Shown: in pieces, positions 62,275 to 64,000 of the stretch
How the letters are laid out: each line of letters starts with the position of its first letter
Numbering within the stretch: position 1 is the first letter of the stretch
Origin: Arhodomonas sp051195215
Lineage (GTDB): Bacteria > Pseudomonadota > Gammaproteobacteria > Nitrococcales > Nitrococcaceae
DNA length: 64,000 nucleotides
NCBI RefSeq assembly: GCF_051195215.1
Contig: NZ_JBNAZM010000022.1
Span: 1 to 64,000, forward strand
Direction: 5' to 3'
Translations under genes and position numbers: made by a program
Notes under the pieces: model-generated
What the model saw: the letters and a program-made list of their open reading frames with translations, nothing else
What the model was told of the DNA's origin: nothing
Databases searched by the model: none

Positions 62275-64000
62275 TCAGCCCGCAGAGCGGGCCAGCTCTT
62301 GCGGGTCGAAATCGTCCACGGCGATGACCTTCGCCCGTGCGCGCCGTGCCTCGCGAAGCCGGGTCAGCTCGGAGTCGTCGATGACGCCGTGCTCATGGGC
62401 CACCGAGAGCTCGTCCTCGTGCCAGGCCACCGCGAGGGAACCGTCCTTGATGGCGCTTCGGATACGTTTCTCCAGTGGCGCCACCTCGATCGTCCGGCGC
62501 ATCGCATGCTCTACCGCACCGGCGGCGTCGTCCGGGTCATCGTTGGTGTAAATGCCCCGAATCACCCGCTCGCGGGCGCCGCCGGGTTGCATCAGAGCAC
62601 GGGCAACGCGTTCACCGGTACGGTCGTCCGCCGGCCGGTGGCGACGGCCGATCGGGAAGACCAGCACCCGCAGCAGTCCCGCCATCGCGCGGCTGGGGAA
62701 GTTCTTGAGGATTTCGTCGAGCCGGCATTGCATCGCGTAGAGCGATTCCTCCACACCCCATTGCACGAATGCCAGGTCCGTTGCCGGGCGTCCGTCATCC
62801 TCGAAGCGCTTGAGCGTCGCCGAGGCGAGGTAGAGGTGGGAGAGCAGGTCGCCGAGCCGCGCAGACAGGCGTTCGCGGCGTTTGAGTGCACCGCCGAGCA
62901 TGAGCATGGCGACGTCGGCAGTGAGCGCGAACGCCGCCGCGAAACGCGAAAGCTTGCGGTAGTAGTGCCGGGTCTGCGGTGCCGCGTCGGAGGGCGCGGC
63001 CGCCAGCCAGCCGCCGCTGGCGGCAAGCAGCAGCGAGCGAATGGCATTGGCGATACCGAAGCCCATGTGTGCCACCAGCAATCGGTCGAACTCCCGGCGT
63101 CCGGCCTCGCGGTCGTCGTCCTGGGTGGCGAGGATCTCCGCCAGGACGTAGGGATGGCAGCGGATGGCCCCCTGGCCGAAGATCATCATGTTGCGAGTGA
63201 GGATGTTGCTGCCTTCGACGGTGATGGCGATGGGCGAGGTCTGCCAGTTTCGGCCCAGGTAGTTGTTGGGGCCGAGGCAGATCCCCTTGCCGCCGTGGAT
63301 GTCCATGGCGTCGCCGATGCTCTGGCGTGAGCGTTCGGTGAGATGGTATTTCACCACGGCCGAGAGCACCGCCGGCTCCTCGCCCTGGTCGATGGCCCCG
63401 GCGGTCATCGCGCGCGCGGCGTCCATGACGTAGGCATTGCCGCCAATGCGTGCCAGCGCCTCCTGGACACCCTCGAATTCACCCACGGGAATGCCGAATT
63501 GCTCGCGCACCCGGGCATAGCCGCCCGTGGTCCAGGCGGCGGCCTTGGCCGATGCCGTCCCCGCCGAGGGCAGACTGATGGAGCGGCCCACGGAAAGGCA
63601 GTTCATCAGCATGCGCCAGCCCTCTCCGATCTGCGGCTCGCCGCCGATTATCCATTCCAGCGGAATGAACACGTCGCGACCACTGTTGGGGCCGTTCATG
63701 AACGCGGCGTTGAGGGGGAAGTGCCGTCGGCCGATCTCCACGCCGGGCGTATCGGTGGGGATCAGCGCCAGGGTGATGCCGAGTTCCTCGTCGTCGCCGA
63801 GCAGATGATCCGGGTCGTAGGCCTTGAACGCGAGGCCGAGGATGGTCGCCACCGGTCCCAGGGTGATGTAGCGCTTGTCCCAGTTCAGGCGCAGGCCAAT
63901 GACCTCCTCGCCGTTGAACTCGCCGCGGCAGACGACCCCGGTATCGGGAATCGAGCCCGCGTCCGAGCCTGCCTCGGGACCGGTCAGCGCGAAGCAGGGA
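62275..64000 (-). CDS. fadE: Acyl-CoA dehydrogenase FadE, 3' part (5' end beyond window)
   Basis: The frame stays open to the window edge, so the N-terminal portion is missing. The visible 574 residues begin near CFALTGPEAGSDAG, the FAD/substrate-binding region of acyl-CoA dehydrogenases, followed by LNWDKRYITLGPVATILGLA and the long C-terminal extension of the FadE type, ending DFDPQELARSAG. FadE performs the first dehydrogenation of fatty acid beta-oxidation. The GTG at 63852 is internal and not the true start. Confidence 0.93.
   Translation of the reverse strand, partial: PCFALTGPEAGSDAGSIPDTGVVCRGEFNGEEVIGLRLNWDKRYITLGPVATILGLAFKAYDPDHLLGDDEELGITLALIPTDTPGVEIGRRHFPLNAAFMNGPNSGRDVFIPLEWIIGGEPQIGEGWRMLMNCLSVGRSISLPSAGTASAKAAAWTTGGYARVREQFGIPVGEFEGVQEALARIGGNAYVMDAARAMTAGAIDQGEEPAVLSAVVKYHLTERSRQSIGDAMDIHGGKGICLGPNNYLGRNWQTSPIAITVEGSNILTRNMMIFGQGAIRCHPYVLAEILATQDDDREAGRREFDRLLVAHMGFGIANAIRSLLLAASGGWLAAAPSDAAPQTRHYYRKLSRFAAAFALTADVAMLMLGGALKRRERLSARLGDLLSHLYLASATLKRFEDDGRPATDLAFVQWGVEESLYAMQCRLDEILKNFPSRAMAGLLRVLVFPIGRRHRPADDRTGERVARALMQPGGARERVIRGIYTNDDPDDAAGAVEHAMRRTIEVAPLEKRIRSAIKDGSLAVAWHEDELSVAHEHGVIDDSELTRLREARRARAKVIAVDDFDPQELARSAG

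Overview
The window is chromosomal DNA from a GC-rich gammaproteobacterium. The metY(fMet)-rimP-nusA-infB-rbfA-truB-rpsO-pnp order, E. coli-type LexA, FNR and HexR operators, an Entner-Doudoroff cluster under HexR, and a clade I (Tat-exported) nosZ all point to the gamma class. Base composition and acidic proteins such as NusA would suit a halotolerant Chromatiales/Ectothiorhodospiraceae-like relative, but that placement is inference. I see no prophage, CRISPR array, integrase or intact insertion sequence. The window reads as core and metabolic chromosome, with one possible small mobile or structured element at 40655-40920.

Layout. 1-9130: initiator tRNA and the translation/RNA-decay operon. 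9180-15325: SOS mutagenesis cassette, with lexA-imuA-imuB leftward and dnaE2 rightward from a shared intergenic region carrying two perfect LexA boxes. 15326-15823: two back-to-back simple-sequence arrays and short dispersed repeats. 15824-25783: purine catabolism, with a creatinase/ectoine-hydrolase-like M24 protein, guanine deaminase, a guanine/hypoxanthine-type permease, a GntR regulator and xdhABC. 25982-28050: bioY, a small cytochrome c and a ferritin-like di-iron protein. 28264-37359: nosRZDFYL (nitrous oxide reduction) with an FNR/DNR box, then a convergent type II NADH dehydrogenase. 37842-42029: poorly known accessory genes (lipoprotein, DJ-1/PfpI, ribbon-helix-helix, small unknown protein, glutamine amidotransferase). 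42228-44167: rsmF and a marR gene. 44246-50963: zwf-pgl-glk-hexR divergent from edd-eda, with HexR boxes between. 51206-58439: SHOCT lipoprotein and the suf operon (Rrf2 regulator-sufBCDSUT). 58582-64000: soluble chemoreceptor, diguanylate cyclase and the 3' part of fadE.

How the parts work together. Guanine taken up by the permease would be deaminated to xanthine by GuaD and oxidised to urate by XdhAB, with XdhC inserting the molybdenum cofactor. Palindromes of the form TTGT-NN-ACAA lie upstream of guaD, between gntR and xdhA, and inside the predicted xdhA promoter, so I infer one GntR-controlled regulon. The ED module is self-contained and HexR probably represses both arms. The nos cluster has the parts needed for N2O reduction except nosX/apbE, which is not in the window. 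The suf operon uses a SufU-type protein and has no sufA or sufE within it. The most unusual items are the 23-bp inverted-repeat element at 40655-40920, the GntR operator set, the M24 protein that appears to have lost its metal ligands, and the di-iron gene sharing its upstream region with nosR.
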